Positions 1-12,527 of a stretch of DNA of 64,000 nucleotides are shown in pieces. Positions within the stretch are counted from its first letter, which is position 1. Each line of letters opens with the position of its first letter. Under the pieces are notes generated by a model. The model was not told the DNA's origin and did not search any database. It worked only from the letters and a program-made list of their open reading frames with translations. Position numbers and translations under genes: made by a program. Source of the DNA: an uncultured Bacteroidota bacterium (GTDB lineage Bacteria > Bacteroidota > Bacteroidia > UKL13-3); the NCBI GenBank assembly GCA_903850915.1, contig CAINMV010000014.1, forward strand, positions 62,001 through 126,000, read 5' to 3'.

Positions 1-3000
1 CGTCACCAAACTCCCAGAAATAGCTCTTATATCCTGAACGCAATGGGTGGAAATAAGCATAATCTAATCCGATATTGTAATTGCTTGAGAACATAGGGTC
101 CGGACTTTCAACATAAACAACGATAGAATCTTTTGCACTGAGTATGGTGCAACCGTCATTGAGTGTTAAAACATAACAGGTTGTTATATTTGGGGTAACG
201 GTAAGTTGCTTGGATGTTCCAATGATAGCCGCAATGCCAGATTCACGCCATTGATAGGTATAGTTTTTTAATCTTCCTCCTATAGGAGTAACATCTAAAA
301 CCACAGGGATGCCATTACAAACCAGTGTTACTGGCGATTTAGAAAGGCTCATCGAAAGCTTGCTTCGCATCGGTATTTTAAAACGAACGGAGTCGTTTAG
401 TGTTGTGCAACTATCCTTGAGCCGGATAATGAAGTTATGATTAGGATTGATGGTAGTAGTAAAGGTATTACTCAAGCCGGCTTGCAACACGGTGTTTGTA
501 TTTCCATCAATAAAGGTGTATGTGTAGGTTAAATCACCTCCATACCCTGTTGCAGTGATGGTGGTTTGTGCCCCAATACAAACTGTATCGGGGCTGCTCT
601 TCCAAGTAACGGAAAGAGGAGCACGCACAGTAACGGTTATTGATGCCGTATCGTTTTTAGGCGTACAACTATCGGTAACGAAAACCTTATAAATGGTGGT
701 TGTTAAAGGTGAAACGCTAATGCTGTTGCTTTTTGAATATGCGATAATGTTACTTCCAAGAAGCCATCCAAAAGTAAAGTTGCCATTACCACCAAAGCCG
801 CTTGCGGTAAGTGTAACGCTATTGCCTTTGCAAATTGTAGCTGCCGATGTGGCGGTTATAGAAAGAGGTTGAAGTACATTTACAGTAACAAAATCACTAT
901 CGATCACAGAAGTACAGCTGTCGGTTAAGATTACGGTGTATGTTTGTGTGACAAGCGGTGTAACCGAAATCAACGGCGATGAAGATTGTTTTAATGTCAC
1001 TCCTCCTGAACGCCACTCGTAAGCGTATTTTGAGTTTAACCCTCCTGTTGATGAAGCGCTTAATGAGGTGCTTGCACCATAGCATAAAGTGGTGGCGCCA
1101 AGTCCGGTTACATTTAATGGCGCTCTAATATTTAAAGTTACAATGTTGCTAGCTATACTATTAGAGCATTTGTTAGATGAATTCATGCGGTATCTCCATC
1201 CATTTTGAGCAAATGTGACTATAGGTAAATTTAAAATAGTATCTGTGGCTCCACTGATATTAAGCCATCCATTAACGCCGTCATTATATTGCCATTGGTA
1301 AAATGTTCCTGAAATAGAAGGAGCTAGGGCTTTGAAAGACGCCGGTGCGCCATCGCAAACCGTTATACTTTGTGGCTGTTGTGTGTAAAAAACAACGGTG
1401 TCAACTAGAACTGTTAAGGTGTCGGTGTACTGAAAATTTTGGCAACTATTATAAAAATAAGCACGAATTTTAAGGCTATTCAATGTTGTGTTTGCAACAA
1501 ATGAAAATACAGAATCGATGGCGGTTGGAATATTAACAAATGTTTTTCCTGAATCTGCACTAACCTGCCATTGCTGAAAGATAGGAGCTGCACCACTGGC
1601 CTTTGATTTTAATGAAACTAAAGTGCCACTACAAACAGGGGTAAAGGTGGGCTGCAAAGTAATTGTTGGTGGCGCCATGGCACTGGTTGGTGTGAATGTA
1701 ACACCATAGGCACGTTCGCCATAAGCTGCATTGTATTTTCCGCGAATGCTAAACCAATATGCCACATTATTTGTAAGGTTTCTAACGGTATAAAAGGTGT
1801 CGATTGTGGTACCTACGGACTTCATACTTCCATTGATTAATTGCATCACATCGTAGCCAGTTACTGAGGCGATTTTTTTCCATTTTAATGTTACCTGTTT
1901 ATCGCATATCACCCCTTTAATGGTGTCAATTACGGGTAATATCGAGAAGTTAGAATCACTTATATCTGTATAAGCGCCTGCAGTAATTCGGATTCGTGCT
2001 AAACTAGTGGCGGTGTTGGGCGCGCCCCAACTATAGTTTTTTAGTGAGGTAGCGATGCCACTCACCATGGTCGACCATGTGGCGCCATTATTTAAAGTAT
2101 ATTCAATATTGCAAGTGCTACTCACACCATTAGCATCCCATTTTATAACATAAGTTTTTGAAGGTGTTAGGAGTTCGCCGCCATTTGGAAATACCACGGT
2201 AATGGCTTTGGCAACACGTTCGTAGGTATATGCATAAACCTGAGGTCCGAAAGGAATACTACGGCCTTTTACATAAATTTTATAGTAACCTTGTATTGGG
2301 GCGTCAATGGTAACTTGTTCGATATTGTTTACGGAGTCAATTCCTCTAATGGCCAAACTCGCTCTATTCATTGTATCTAATACCCAAGGGCGTATAGTAT
2401 CATTAATTGGTGTGATAACGTATAAATCAAGGTCGTTAACCAAGGCTTTGCTTGCCATTATTGCAGCTTCTTTGTCGCTCCAAGCGAGCATAACTTTTAA
2501 CTGATTTGTTCCAAGACTTACAAAAATGCTATCCATTTTAAAGTTGCCATTGGATACACTATCCACCACATAGCGATTTTGCTCAATGGCTTTTACTGCA
2601 GTTAATCCGTTGATACGTCCGAAACCTGATTTAAAATCAGGACCGACATTGAGTATGTCATCGGCAGTATTGGCAAAGATGGCGCGCATCAGCGAGGCGT
2701 GAGGGTTCATTCCTGCATTTAGTTGACGATATCGTTGTACCAATTGCGCCATAGTACCACTGGCACCAGGGCATGCCATGGAGGTGCCATTCCAACCACC
2801 AGCGTATAAATTTAGGTTTTGAGTAGAATAGACGTTAACTCCTACGGCACAAACTTCTGGCTTTAACCTTCCGTCGCGAACCGGGCCCCAGCTGCTGAAA
2901 CCGCTCATTGCATCCTGATCGGTTAGTGCACCAACAGTAATTTCATTTTTTGCAGCTTGAAATCCGCTGAAAACAGTGCGATATCCACCCAAACCACATA

Positions 3001-4090
3001 CAGATTGGGAATTGCCTGCGGCGAATACATGTATCAATTGGGGATAGTTGCGCACCAAGATGTCGAGTTCATGGCTAACATCATCGTATCTACCTCGGGT
3101 AGCGCAGGAGTCATCGGAATCACCATATCCGTAACTATTTTGTGTGATCATTATATTCTGAAAACGTACACCACTATCCATTTGTGCTGTAATGTCACCA
3201 TTAAAATTCCATGAAAATACCTTTGCATTAGGGGCCATACCCATAGCATATGGGTTAATTACACCTGCTCCTGCCATCGTGCCGGCAACGTGAGTAGCAT
3301 GTTGTCCATTTAAATTGTTGGTGAATGGATCAAATCTAGTAACACGCGGTGAATCAATATCTACATGGGCTCCTACACCAGCACCATCCCATTCACCAAT
3401 TACAACGCTATCGCCTTGCAGATTTCGGCCAAAGCCACTTCCAATAACGGTGCTCCTATGGTTGGTTTTACCAGGCAAATTGTCAATTACAGGCTGCGTT
3501 GGTGCCAGATCAATAATTTTTATGCCGCCAAAGCGGGATAAAAGTGAAACCTGATTTAATGGTAAAGTAATAGAAGCTCTGTGAAAAAGTTCATTGGCGG
3601 TGTTTACTATTCCAAGTTTATTGAATGAAGGAAGCAGGTCTGAAATTCTTATGTCATTATAAACATAAATATAAAGAGAAATAGGGATTGAAGAGGTGCT
3701 AATGTTACCTTGATATTGATTGATAAATCGATCTGAAAATTTAGCATTTTCAAAATCAAGTGAGCTCAAAATCCCACTCTCATTTAGAATATAGTTATGG
3801 GCCAGTTCTGTATTAGGGAAAGAAACCAAGTAGATATTATTAGGAATATATTCTAAAAATCGTAGCCCCTTTTCCTTAGCCAATTCAAACGACAACTCAT
3901 TCGGTATCGAAGCGAATTTAAAATAGGCGTATGCCCTCCCTTCAAATTCGTGGCGCTGAAAAAGTTGGTTTAAGGTTTCACCCGTGACTTTATTTTGAAC
4001 GAAATTGCGACGAGTATAAACGTCATATTGAGCTTGACTTTGCGATAAAAATCCCAAAAATATCAGAATAAGAAGTAGTGGGTGTTTCAT
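1..4090 (-). CDS. Secreted S8 (subtilisin-like) serine protease with C-terminal Ig/SprB/PKD-like repeats; C-terminus truncated by window edge
   Basis: Not in the ORF track because it runs off the edge. Reverse-strand reading gives signal peptide MKHPLLLILIFLGFLSQSQAQ and the catalytic motifs VVIGEWDGAGVGAH (Asp), NGQHATHVAGTMAG (His) and NGTSMACPGASGTMAQ (Ser). These are followed by tandem repeats of the type '...DSCTxxxDSxxVxVxxPLSxTxxSxxTxCxGxxxTxTAxGxGG' and a PKD-like 'YFWEFGD' at the edge. Confidence 0.88.
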   Translation of the reverse strand, partial: MKHPLLLILIFLGFLSQSQAQYDVYTRRNFVQNKVTGETLNQLFQRHEFEGRAYAYFKFASIPNELSFELAKEKGLRFLEYIPNNIYLVSFPNTELAHNYILNESGILSSLDFENAKFSDRFINQYQGNISTSSIPISLYIYVYNDIRISDLLPSFNKLGIVNTANELFHRASITLPLNQVSLLSRFGGIKIIDLAPTQPVIDNLPGKTNHRSTVIGSGFGRNLQGDSVVIGEWDGAGVGAHVDIDSPRVTRFDPFTNNLNGQHATHVAGTMAGAGVINPYAMGMAPNAKVFSWNFNGDITAQMDSGVRFQNIMITQNSYGYGDSDDSCATRGRYDDVSHELDILVRNYPQLIHVFAAGNSQSVCGLGGYRTVFSGFQAAKNEITVGALTDQDAMSGFSSWGPVRDGRLKPEVCAVGVNVYSTQNLNLYAGGWNGTSMACPGASGTMAQLVQRYRQLNAGMNPHASLMRAIFANTADDILNVGPDFKSGFGRINGLTAVKAIEQNRYVVDSVSNGNFKMDSIFVSLGTNQLKVMLAWSDKEAAIMASKALVNDLDLYVITPINDTIRPWVLDTMNRASLAIRGIDSVNNIEQVTIDAPIQGYYKIYVKGRSIPFGPQVYAYTYERVAKAITVVFPNGGELLTPSKTYVIKWDANGVSSTCNIEYTLNNGATWSTMVSGIATSLKNYSWGAPNTATSLARIRITAGAYTDISDSNFSILPVIDTIKGVICDKQVTLKWKKIASVTGYDVMQLINGSMKSVGTTIDTFYTVRNLTNNVAYWFSIRGKYNAAYGERAYGVTFTPTSAMAPPTITLQPTFTPVCSGTLVSLKSKASGAAPIFQQWQVSADSGKTFVNIPTAIDSVFSFVANTTLNSLKIRAYFYNSCQNFQYTDTLTVLVDTVVFYTQQPQSITVCDGAPASFKALAPSISGTFYQWQYNDGVNGWLNISGATDTILNLPIVTFAQNGWRYRMNSSNKCSNSIASNIVTLNIRAPLNVTGLGATTLCYGASTSLSASSTGGLNSKYAYEWRSGGVTLKQSSSPLISVTPLVTQTYTVILTDSCTSVIDSDFVTVNVLQPLSITATSAATICKGNSVTLTASGFGGNGNFTFGWLLGSNIIAYSKSNSISVSPLTTTIYKVFVTDSCTPKNDTASITVTVRAPLSVTWKSSPDTVCIGAQTTITATGYGGDLTYTYTFIDGNTNTVLQAGLSNTFTTTINPNHNFIIRLKDSCTTLNDSVRFKIPMRSKLSMSLSKSPVTLVCNGIPVVLDVTPIGGRLKNYTYQWRESGIAAIIGTSKQLTVTPNITTCYVLTLNDGCTILSAKDSIVVYVESPDPMFSSNYNIGLDYAYFHPLRSGYKSYFWEFGD

Positions 4091-4188
4091 AAATTTCAAA
4101 CCTACAAAAAAAAAGGACAATTTTAGCATTCGTGTTAAATTAATTGGCACCGGCACTTTGCCAAACCGACACTTTTGCTTAAATAATG

Positions 4189-4800
4189 TTATTCATTGAT
4201 TAAAGATCGCCATAAATACATAGACGCAAAGGTTCTATAGGGTTGCCATTGTTTTGATATTTCTGTCATTTCTGCTTTCAATTGCTTGCCCGAACTTTCC
4301 AGTTTATAATGCTTTCTAATAGCGTTTTGAATACCGAGGTCAGCAACAGGGAAAATATCTTCACGAACAAGGCTAAAAATCAAAATCATTTCTGCCGTCC
4401 AGCTACCAACGCCTTTAATCTGAGTCAGGTAATGGATAAGTTCGGCATCGCTCATCTTGTTTAATATTTTATAATCCAATGAATTGTCAAGACTAAATAG
4501 AGCAATATTTTTTAGATATCCCGCTTTTTGATAGCTTAATCCAGCACCGCGAAAAGCTTCAACATCAATTTGTAATACCATTTCCGTTTTTGGGTATCGT
4601 TCTGGAAATAGATTGAGTGTTCTTTCCCAAATTGTTCCAGCCGCCTTCACCGAAAGTTGCTGGCCAGCTATTGCTCTCAACAAATTCAAATAAAGATCGG
4701 TGTTGGGTTTGGGTGGATGAAGTGCAACCTGATTCATAATTTTTTTTAAAATTCCATCTTTTGAAAGATGTTCTTTGATATTTTGTGCAATCATGAGCAA
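4189..4800 (-). CDS. DNA-3-methyladenine glycosylase II family (HhH-GPD)
   Basis: LLRAIAGQQLSVKAAGTIWERT...LTQIKGVGSWTAEMILIFSLVREDIFPVADLGIQNAI: HhH-GPD motif with catalytic Asp. Confidence 0.88.
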   Translation of the reverse strand: MLMIAQNIKEHLSKDGILKKIMNQVALHPPKPNTDLYLNLLRAIAGQQLSVKAAGTIWERTLNLFPERYPKTEMVLQIDVEAFRGAGLSYQKAGYLKNIALFSLDNSLDYKILNKMSDAELIHYLTQIKGVGSWTAEMILIFSLVREDIFPVADLGIQNAIRKHYKLESSGKQLKAEMTEISKQWQPYRTFASMYLWRSLINE

Positions 4801-4971
4801 TTAATATTCGATGAATTTGAAAAGCAGGTGGTTTCGAAAATACAAAGAAAGGGTGTTTTGTATCATCAAAAGGCATGCCTCAATGGAGTTTAAATATATA
4901 AATTGTCAATTTCTCTGCATTCCCTCAATATTTTTACCTTTGCGGCAAGTATAGATCATTCTTTTCCCCTA

Positions 4972-5700
4972 ATGAAATCATTCGAAACCCTATCCATTGT
5001 TATTCCGGCCTATAATGAAGGACGAACAATTCACCTTATTCTCGATAAGGTAAAACAAGTTCAATTGCTAAATGGAATTAAAAAAGAAGTTATAATAGTT
5101 AACGATTGCAGCAAAGACAACACCGTTGATGCTGTAAATCGATACATGCAATCTAACCCCGAACTCAACATACAATTTTATAGCCACGAAGTGAATCAAG
5201 GGAAAGGGGCTGCCTTGCATACTGGAATTCAGAAAGCAAAGGGGGAATATATTATTATACAAGATGCCGATTTGGAATATGACCCGGAGGAGTTTAATAT
5301 ATTGTTAAAGCCGATTCTTGATGGGTTTGCTGACGTTGTTTTCGGTACCAGATTTTTGGGTGGTAATGCACATCGTATTTTGTTCTTCTGGCATACCATC
5401 GGGAATAAATTTTTGACATTTCTAAGTAATATGTTCACCAACCTGAATTTATCAGATATGGAGACGTGCTATAAGCTCTTCGATGCTAAAATCTTGAAAA
5501 GTTTATCACTGCAAGAAAAGCGGTTCGGCTTCGAACCCGAAGTCACAGCAAAGGTATCTAGAGTAAAGGATGTTCGTATTTACGAAGTTGGTATTTCATA
5601 CTATGGTAGAACCTATGAAGAGGGAAAGAAAATTGGAGCACGTGATGGATTTAGGGCCATCTATTGTATTTTAAAGTACGGGCTATTAAGCAGAAATTAA
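4972..5700 (+). CDS. Family 2 glycosyltransferase (dolichyl/polyprenyl-phosphate mannosyltransferase-like)
   Basis: [14 protein letters not shown]...[11 protein letters not shown]...[11 protein letters not shown]...[11 protein letters not shown]. Start placed at ATG 4972 rather than 4903 because a TACCTTTG -7-like box lies at 4935-4942. Confidence 0.88.
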   Translation: MKSFETLSIVIPAYNEGRTIHLILDKVKQVQLLNGIKKEVIIVNDCSKDNTVDAVNRYMQSNPELNIQFYSHEVNQGKGAALHTGIQKAKGEYIIIQDADLEYDPEEFNILLKPILDGFADVVFGTRFLGGNAHRILFFWHTIGNKFLTFLSNMFTNLNLSDMETCYKLFDAKILKSLSLQEKRFGFEPEVTAKVSRVKDVRIYEVGISYYGRTYEEGKKIGARDGFRAIYCILKYGLLSRN

Positions 5701-5713
5701 CTTAATCTTCTTC

Positions 5714-7132
5714 ATGAAAATTGAGAAAATACGAATATCTCCTGATCATAAATTAGCCGCCTTTTTTTTGTTTTTTTATGCTGTGATAATGGTACTTGCG
5801 GCCTTTTTGTCAGAAGGCACCTATGGTGGTGGTGATAGTTGGCTACATTATCAAATGGCTCGTTTTGCACCCAAACATCCATATCTTTTTCTTGATCAAT
5901 GGGGGAAGCCGCTTTATACCACTATCGCTTGCTTACCTTCTCAGTTTGGGTTTATGGGTATTAAGCTTTTCAACATTTCTTGTGCGCTATTAACGGCCTA
6001 TCTAGCCTATCGTATGGCCAAACATCAATTCGAAAAATTCACTTGGCTTGCTGTCGTCTTCGTTTTGAGTGTGCCAATCTATTTTGTTACAACATTTAGC
6101 GGACTTACAGAGAGTGTTTTTGCCTTGTGTATTATGTCGGCTGTATACCTTTTTCATATTTATCGTCTTAGTTGGGCATTTGTTGTCATTTCCTTCCTTC
6201 CCTTTATTCGTAGTGAAGGCTTCTTGTTTTTGCCTTTGTTTGCATTGCTAGGAGTTTATTATCGTCGCTGGCTCGCACTGCCTTTTTTAGTTACTGGATT
6301 TGTAGTTTTTACCATTTTAGGTTTCATCTTTAAAGGAACTTGGAACTGGGTTTTTGGTACTAATGTATATTTAACTAAGCCCACCAATTATGGAAGCGGA
6401 CCATGGTATCATTTTTTTGAAACCCATTATGCCACTTTTGGTTGGGCCTATTCAGTGTTTTTGATTATTGCAATTATGGCTTTTCTATTTAGGTTCAAAA
6501 AAGACTTTCGCAATCGAGAACTACATATTCAATTTGTGCTTTTGTTTGGTGGACTGGTTCTATATTTTGCTGCTCACAGTTATTTTTGGTACAAGGGTAT
6601 ATTTGGATCTGCTGGACTCGAACGGGTAATGGCAGGAGTAGGTCCTTGTATTGGCTATACTGCGTTCTGTGGATTTCAATTTTTAATAAAATCTAACTTC
6701 GGAAGATTTCGGGCGGCTTTAAACATCATGCTTGTTTTAGGTGTAATTTGGGCTTTTATTATGCCTCGTTATGTTTACTCTTTTCCATTTGAGTTAACCA
6801 AGTTTCAGAAAATGGAGAAGGAAGCGGTTGAATATCTAAAGGCAAACAATCTTGATATGTATCCTATCTATTATCAGGATCCTTTTTTCCCAGTTCAATT
6901 AAAAGCAGATCCATTTGACGACGTAAAATCCCTAAATCTATATCAACACAGTAATAAGGCATTCAAGCCAAATGCAATCGTACTATGGGACTCTCATCTT
7001 TGCCCTCGCGAGAGTTTACTTCCATTAAATGTGATGGAATCGAATAAGGTTCTGCTTTTAAAACGCTTCGCTGATCGAGACGAATATAATGCCAACGACA
7101 CGATGGAAATACGTATTTATCTTACACAATAG
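5714..7132 (+). CDS. Multi-pass membrane protein, GT-C-type glycosyltransferase-like
   Basis: Many hydrophobic segments; acidic loop motif GGGDSWLHYQMARFAPKHPYLFLDQWGKPLYT; lies between glycosyltransferase genes. Confidence 0.65.
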   Translation: MKIEKIRISPDHKLAAFFLFFYAVIMVLAAFLSEGTYGGGDSWLHYQMARFAPKHPYLFLDQWGKPLYTTIACLPSQFGFMGIKLFNISCALLTAYLAYRMAKHQFEKFTWLAVVFVLSVPIYFVTTFSGLTESVFALCIMSAVYLFHIYRLSWAFVVISFLPFIRSEGFLFLPLFALLGVYYRRWLALPFLVTGFVVFTILGFIFKGTWNWVFGTNVYLTKPTNYGSGPWYHFFETHYATFGWAYSVFLIIAIMAFLFRFKKDFRNRELHIQFVLLFGGLVLYFAAHSYFWYKGIFGSAGLERVMAGVGPCIGYTAFCGFQFLIKSNFGRFRAALNIMLVLGVIWAFIMPRYVYSFPFELTKFQKMEKEAVEYLKANNLDMYPIYYQDPFFPVQLKADPFDDVKSLNLYQHSNKAFKPNAIVLWDSHLCPRESLLPLNVMESNKVLLLKRFADRDEYNANDTMEIRIYLTQ

Positions 7133-8638
7133 ATGGCGATGCGCATTGTTAAAATTAATTTAAGCAAGTCGGAGTTTTGGATTGCATCCATACTTATGTT
7201 ATGGAATTTCTTTTCAAAGTTACCGTATATCACTACCAGGGACTTAAGTTGGGATGAGCCTTTCAGTGCATTCTATTCGCAGTTTTCAATTCCTCAAATT
7301 GTTACCGAGATGTTTAAGGGTAACAATCCGCCTTTTTATGAAATATTCTTGCATTTATATACAGCGTTATTCGGCTTAAGCGAAACGGCATTGCGAATGC
7401 CATCGTTGCTGTTTAGTTGTGCTACCGTGGGATTATTATTCTATACAGGGAGTAGAATAAAGGGGAAATGGGTGGGAATCTTTGTTTCTTTTCTTTTTAT
7501 ATACAATAACTTACAGTTTTTTTATTCTTTGGCCGCACGGATGTATGCATTGTTTAGTATGCTCGTAGCAGCATGCATTTATTTATCGGTGCTTTGCTAT
7601 CAACAGCCCGATAGAAGAAAAAACTTTTATGCGCTACTCATCGTTAATGTAGTTTTATGCTACACGCATTATTTTTCAGGTATTGTAATACTAGCGCAAG
7701 TTGTGGCGTGGCTATTTGCCTTTAAAAACAAAATTTTTTTCAAGTCCATATTCTTAGTTTTAGTTGCCAATATGCTACTTGTTCTTCCGTTGCTTTTTGT
7801 TTTTTATAACAGAGCGCAAAGCTATACCAGCACCTATAATTTTATACCTCCAACACCAGAAATTTGGAAAAATGTCATCATGAATTTGATTAATGGAATG
7901 GATGTATATGAACTGGGCTATTCCTTTCTTTCGTTAGGTTTCATTGTGTTTGTTTTGATGAGTGCATATCGTCGTAAGCTAGAATTCAAAAACATCTATT
8001 ATTATGTTTTGCTTTTTTTATTGTTTGCCATGCCGTTATCATTAACCTGGTATTTTGGAAATACATTTCCGCTTTTTATTGATCGCTATTATTTGTATGC
8101 TACGGTACCTATGTTTTTGTTTTTCGCTATGGCTGTTTCCACGTTTTTTCGGCCGGTTGGTGCGTTGTTGGTTCCGATTTTCTTTCTATACATTTTAAAT
8201 ACTTATCATAAGAGCTTCAATCGTTTAGATAATAATTACCTTTTACGGGAATGGCAAGGTGCTGCTCTATCGGCTAAGGAACAGCAACAAGCGCATGCCA
8301 ATTCAATAATATTATTAAGCCCACTTTGGGCCGACTTAGGGTTTAGTTATTATTATGATCGTATCTTGTTTTATTCCCCAGAAACATATAACATTGCGTT
8401 GGAGAGCCGAAAGGTATATCGGATTTGGAGTAGTGACAGTCTTATTAAAATATTAAAGCATCACGCGCCACTTCCTATCATTTATTATGCCGATGAAACA
8501 GCTGCAATTGATAGTACACACGATGGAAACTTTCGATTACTTCAGCGTGTAGGCTACGTCAAGGACGAAACATTGTTTTTTCCAGCCTGCACCAATGTTA
8601 TTTCTTTACATTATAAAGATACCTCTAGCGCAAAATAA
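7133..8638 (+). CDS. GT39/ArnT-like membrane glycosyltransferase
   Basis: TTRDLSWDEPFSAFYSQFSIPQIVTEMFKGNNPPFYEIFLHLYTALFGLSETALRMPSLLF matches the PMT/ArnT N-terminal acidic motif and arrangement; multi-pass. Confidence 0.75.
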   Translation: MAMRIVKINLSKSEFWIASILMLWNFFSKLPYITTRDLSWDEPFSAFYSQFSIPQIVTEMFKGNNPPFYEIFLHLYTALFGLSETALRMPSLLFSCATVGLLFYTGSRIKGKWVGIFVSFLFIYNNLQFFYSLAARMYALFSMLVAACIYLSVLCYQQPDRRKNFYALLIVNVVLCYTHYFSGIVILAQVVAWLFAFKNKIFFKSIFLVLVANMLLVLPLLFVFYNRAQSYTSTYNFIPPTPEIWKNVIMNLINGMDVYELGYSFLSLGFIVFVLMSAYRRKLEFKNIYYYVLLFLLFAMPLSLTWYFGNTFPLFIDRYYLYATVPMFLFFAMAVSTFFRPVGALLVPIFFLYILNTYHKSFNRLDNNYLLREWQGAALSAKEQQQAHANSIILLSPLWADLGFSYYYDRILFYSPETYNIALESRKVYRIWSSDSLIKILKHHAPLPIIYYADETAAIDSTHDGNFRLLQRVGYVKDETLFFPACTNVISLHYKDTSSAK

Positions 8639-9734
8639 TTTTGCGAAGTGATTCCCCCAAAAGAACAGAATCAAATTTTTCTTCTATCGTATGGCGAGCA
8701 CTCAAGGATTTTTGAATATAGGATTTTGTATTGTAGCAATCAACCAATGCGGATGCAAGGTGGTCGCTGTTTTTCTCAGGAGATAAATATCCGTTATCTA
8801 TGTTAACCACCTCAGGAATATCGCAGTGTGTAGTGGTGATAATGGGCAGTCCACTTGCCATAAGGTCCAGAAGCACAACGGGATATCCACCTTCACAGTC
8901 TCCATCGGCAGCCCAAACGCTCGGATGAATTCCCACATGGCAAAGGGCAGCCACCGTTTGAAGTTTTTCGGGCGAAAGAAATCCATAGTTGGTGATAAAA
9001 GGTTGCAATTTACTAGAGGTTATATAATCGTTAAGTTGATTTTCATAACGGATATATTCTATATAGTTCGAGTTCCTTCCTCCCACCCAATGAATATGGA
9101 TTGGGATTTTATATTTTTTTATTGCAGTATGTAATGCCTCCAAAGCATAGATAATTCCTTTTCGTTCTGCGGTGGCACAGGCAATTAAAACATGCAGTGT
9201 ATTCGCCTCTTGGCGAGGATAAAATGTAATATCCTCTATGTTTGTGCCTAGGAAGTTGATCTCCACTTTGTTTGCATCACAACCCATTTCCAATAATGTT
9301 TCTTTCATGTGCTTGCCTTCCACAATAAAGGTGTCGCAATCATCGAAGAGCTTTTTATATCTATTTTTCCATCGTTTATCAGCAGCAACCGTGCGTGTGA
9401 GGTCGTAGCCATAGAAACGCGTAATATGGCGTTGCTTCTTCAGTCGCAAATCATGATATCCTTGGATGCCATAATGGGAGAATAAAATTACGTCATCGTA
9501 ATCGGCTAAAATTTGTTGACGAAATAAATCAGGAAGTCCCATTTTATTCCGAAGACGGCTTTTTATACTAGCGCCAGAATTGGGATTGTAAAACGTAGTT
9601 GCAAGTTCCTCAAATCTCACATCTTTTTTATCGCAAAGCACGATTTGTTTTAGGTCACGAATATTTTCCACTTGTCCAAAAATCCATTTTTCTGTAAGTG
9701 GCAGCCAAGTGTGCGTGCTATGTGCAAGGATCAA
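8625..9734 (-). CDS. Family 4 / group 1 glycosyltransferase
   Basis: Rossmann GT-B features: VLIACATAERKGIIYALEAL..., GIHPSVWAADGDCEGGYPVVLLDLMASGLPIITTTHCDIPEVV. Confidence 0.8.
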   Translation of the reverse strand: MILAHSTHTWLPLTEKWIFGQVENIRDLKQIVLCDKKDVRFEELATTFYNPNSGASIKSRLRNKMGLPDLFRQQILADYDDVILFSHYGIQGYHDLRLKKQRHITRFYGYDLTRTVAADKRWKNRYKKLFDDCDTFIVEGKHMKETLLEMGCDANKVEINFLGTNIEDITFYPRQEANTLHVLIACATAERKGIIYALEALHTAIKKYKIPIHIHWVGGRNSNYIEYIRYENQLNDYITSSKLQPFITNYGFLSPEKLQTVAALCHVGIHPSVWAADGDCEGGYPVVLLDLMASGLPIITTTHCDIPEVVNIDNGYLSPEKNSDHLASALVDCYNTKSYIQKSLSARHTIEEKFDSVLLGESLRKIILR

Positions 9735-9846
9735 TATAAATGGTAATTTTAATACAATATGTTAAAGTCAAATACCAAAGTGTGAAGTTATTATGTGCAC
9801 TCAAATTTCCAATATTGTGGTAAATGTATGTTACGTATGCTTGGAA

Positions 9847-10665
9847 TTAATATTGCTCCTTTTCGTTTGGGAATTCATGGTTTTTCACATCTTCAATGTA
9901 GCGCCCAACTGCCCCTAAGATGTCTTCGTATAAATTGAGATAGCGTCGAATAAAGCGAGGACTAAAATCCTTACTTATGCCTAATAAATCATGTGTTACT
10001 AGCACCTGACCATCGACACCGCCACCAGCTCCAATCCCAATAATTGGTATTTTTATTTCTTGTGCCACTTGAGTGGCTAGTTTAGCTGGTATTTTTTCGA
10101 CCACGATGGCAAAACATCCTGCTTCTTGCAAAATATGGGCATCACGAATTAGCTTTTCAGCTTCTGCATCTTCTTTGGCGCGCACCTCAAAAGTGCCGAA
10201 TTTATATATAGATTGTGGTGTTAATCCGAGGTGTCCCATTACAGGAATACCAGCTGAAACAATACGTTTTATGGAATCCACTACTTCTTCGCCACCTTCT
10301 AATTTAATGGCATGAGCGCCTGATTCCTTCATAATTCTAATGGCGGACGACAAGGCTTCAAGGCTGTTGCCTTGATAAGAACCAAACGGCAAATCTACCA
10401 CTACCAAGGCTCTATAAATGGCGCGAATTACCGAGGATGCATGGTAAATCATTTGGTCGAGTGTAATGGGAAGTGTGGTCATGTGACCAGCCATTACATT
10501 ACTAGCGCTATCGCCAACAAGAAGCACGTCTACTTTAGCGGCATCAAGAATTTTGGCTGTGCTATAATCGTATGCCGTTAACATACTTATTTTTTCACCA
10601 CGTTCCTTCATTTCCTGAAGCACATGTGTGGTAATGCGTTTAATGTCTTTGTAGTGTACAGACAT
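9847..10665 (-). CDS. panB: 3-methyl-2-oxobutanoate hydroxymethyltransferase
   Basis: [51 protein letters not shown]...[22 protein letters not shown]: PanB signature. Confidence 0.97.
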   Translation of the reverse strand: MSVHYKDIKRITTHVLQEMKERGEKISMLTAYDYSTAKILDAAKVDVLLVGDSASNVMAGHMTTLPITLDQMIYHASSVIRAIYRALVVVDLPFGSYQGNSLEALSSAIRIMKESGAHAIKLEGGEEVVDSIKRIVSAGIPVMGHLGLTPQSIYKFGTFEVRAKEDAEAEKLIRDAHILQEAGCFAIVVEKIPAKLATQVAQEIKIPIIGIGAGGGVDGQVLVTHDLLGISKDFSPRFIRRYLNLYEDILGAVGRYIEDVKNHEFPNEKEQY

Positions 10666-10808
10666 AGTATATGTGATGATTTTATTTACAGATGATTTAA
10701 TTCTATAGTTAGAATTTCATTGGTAAAATTGAGCTTTTTATTTTAAACCGCCAACTCTTTGTACTATTTACTCAAATTTGCAATTTGATTCGATACCATT
10801 GCCGTATG

Positions 10809-12473
<1,665 letters not shown>

Positions 12474-12527
12474 CTATAGCGTGAAAATAGTTTTAGCGAC
12501 TCTGATGAACATTTTTTACATTTGTAC

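Noticed and set aside
350-1130. Possible DNA-level tandem repeat or CRISPR-like array
   Set aside because: Repeats are protein-level, divergent Ig/SprB-like domains of about 225 nt, not short identical repeats with spacers.
897-3554. Small ORFs 897-1085, 2307-2504, 2957-3214 and 3315-3554
   Set aside because: All lie within the large reverse-strand S8 protease gene, which the track omitted because it is truncated by the window edge.
4565-4876. 103-aa - strand ORF overlapping the alkA-like gene in another frame
   Set aside because: The HhH-GPD frame is clearly the coding one; the alternative frame shows no protein-like features.
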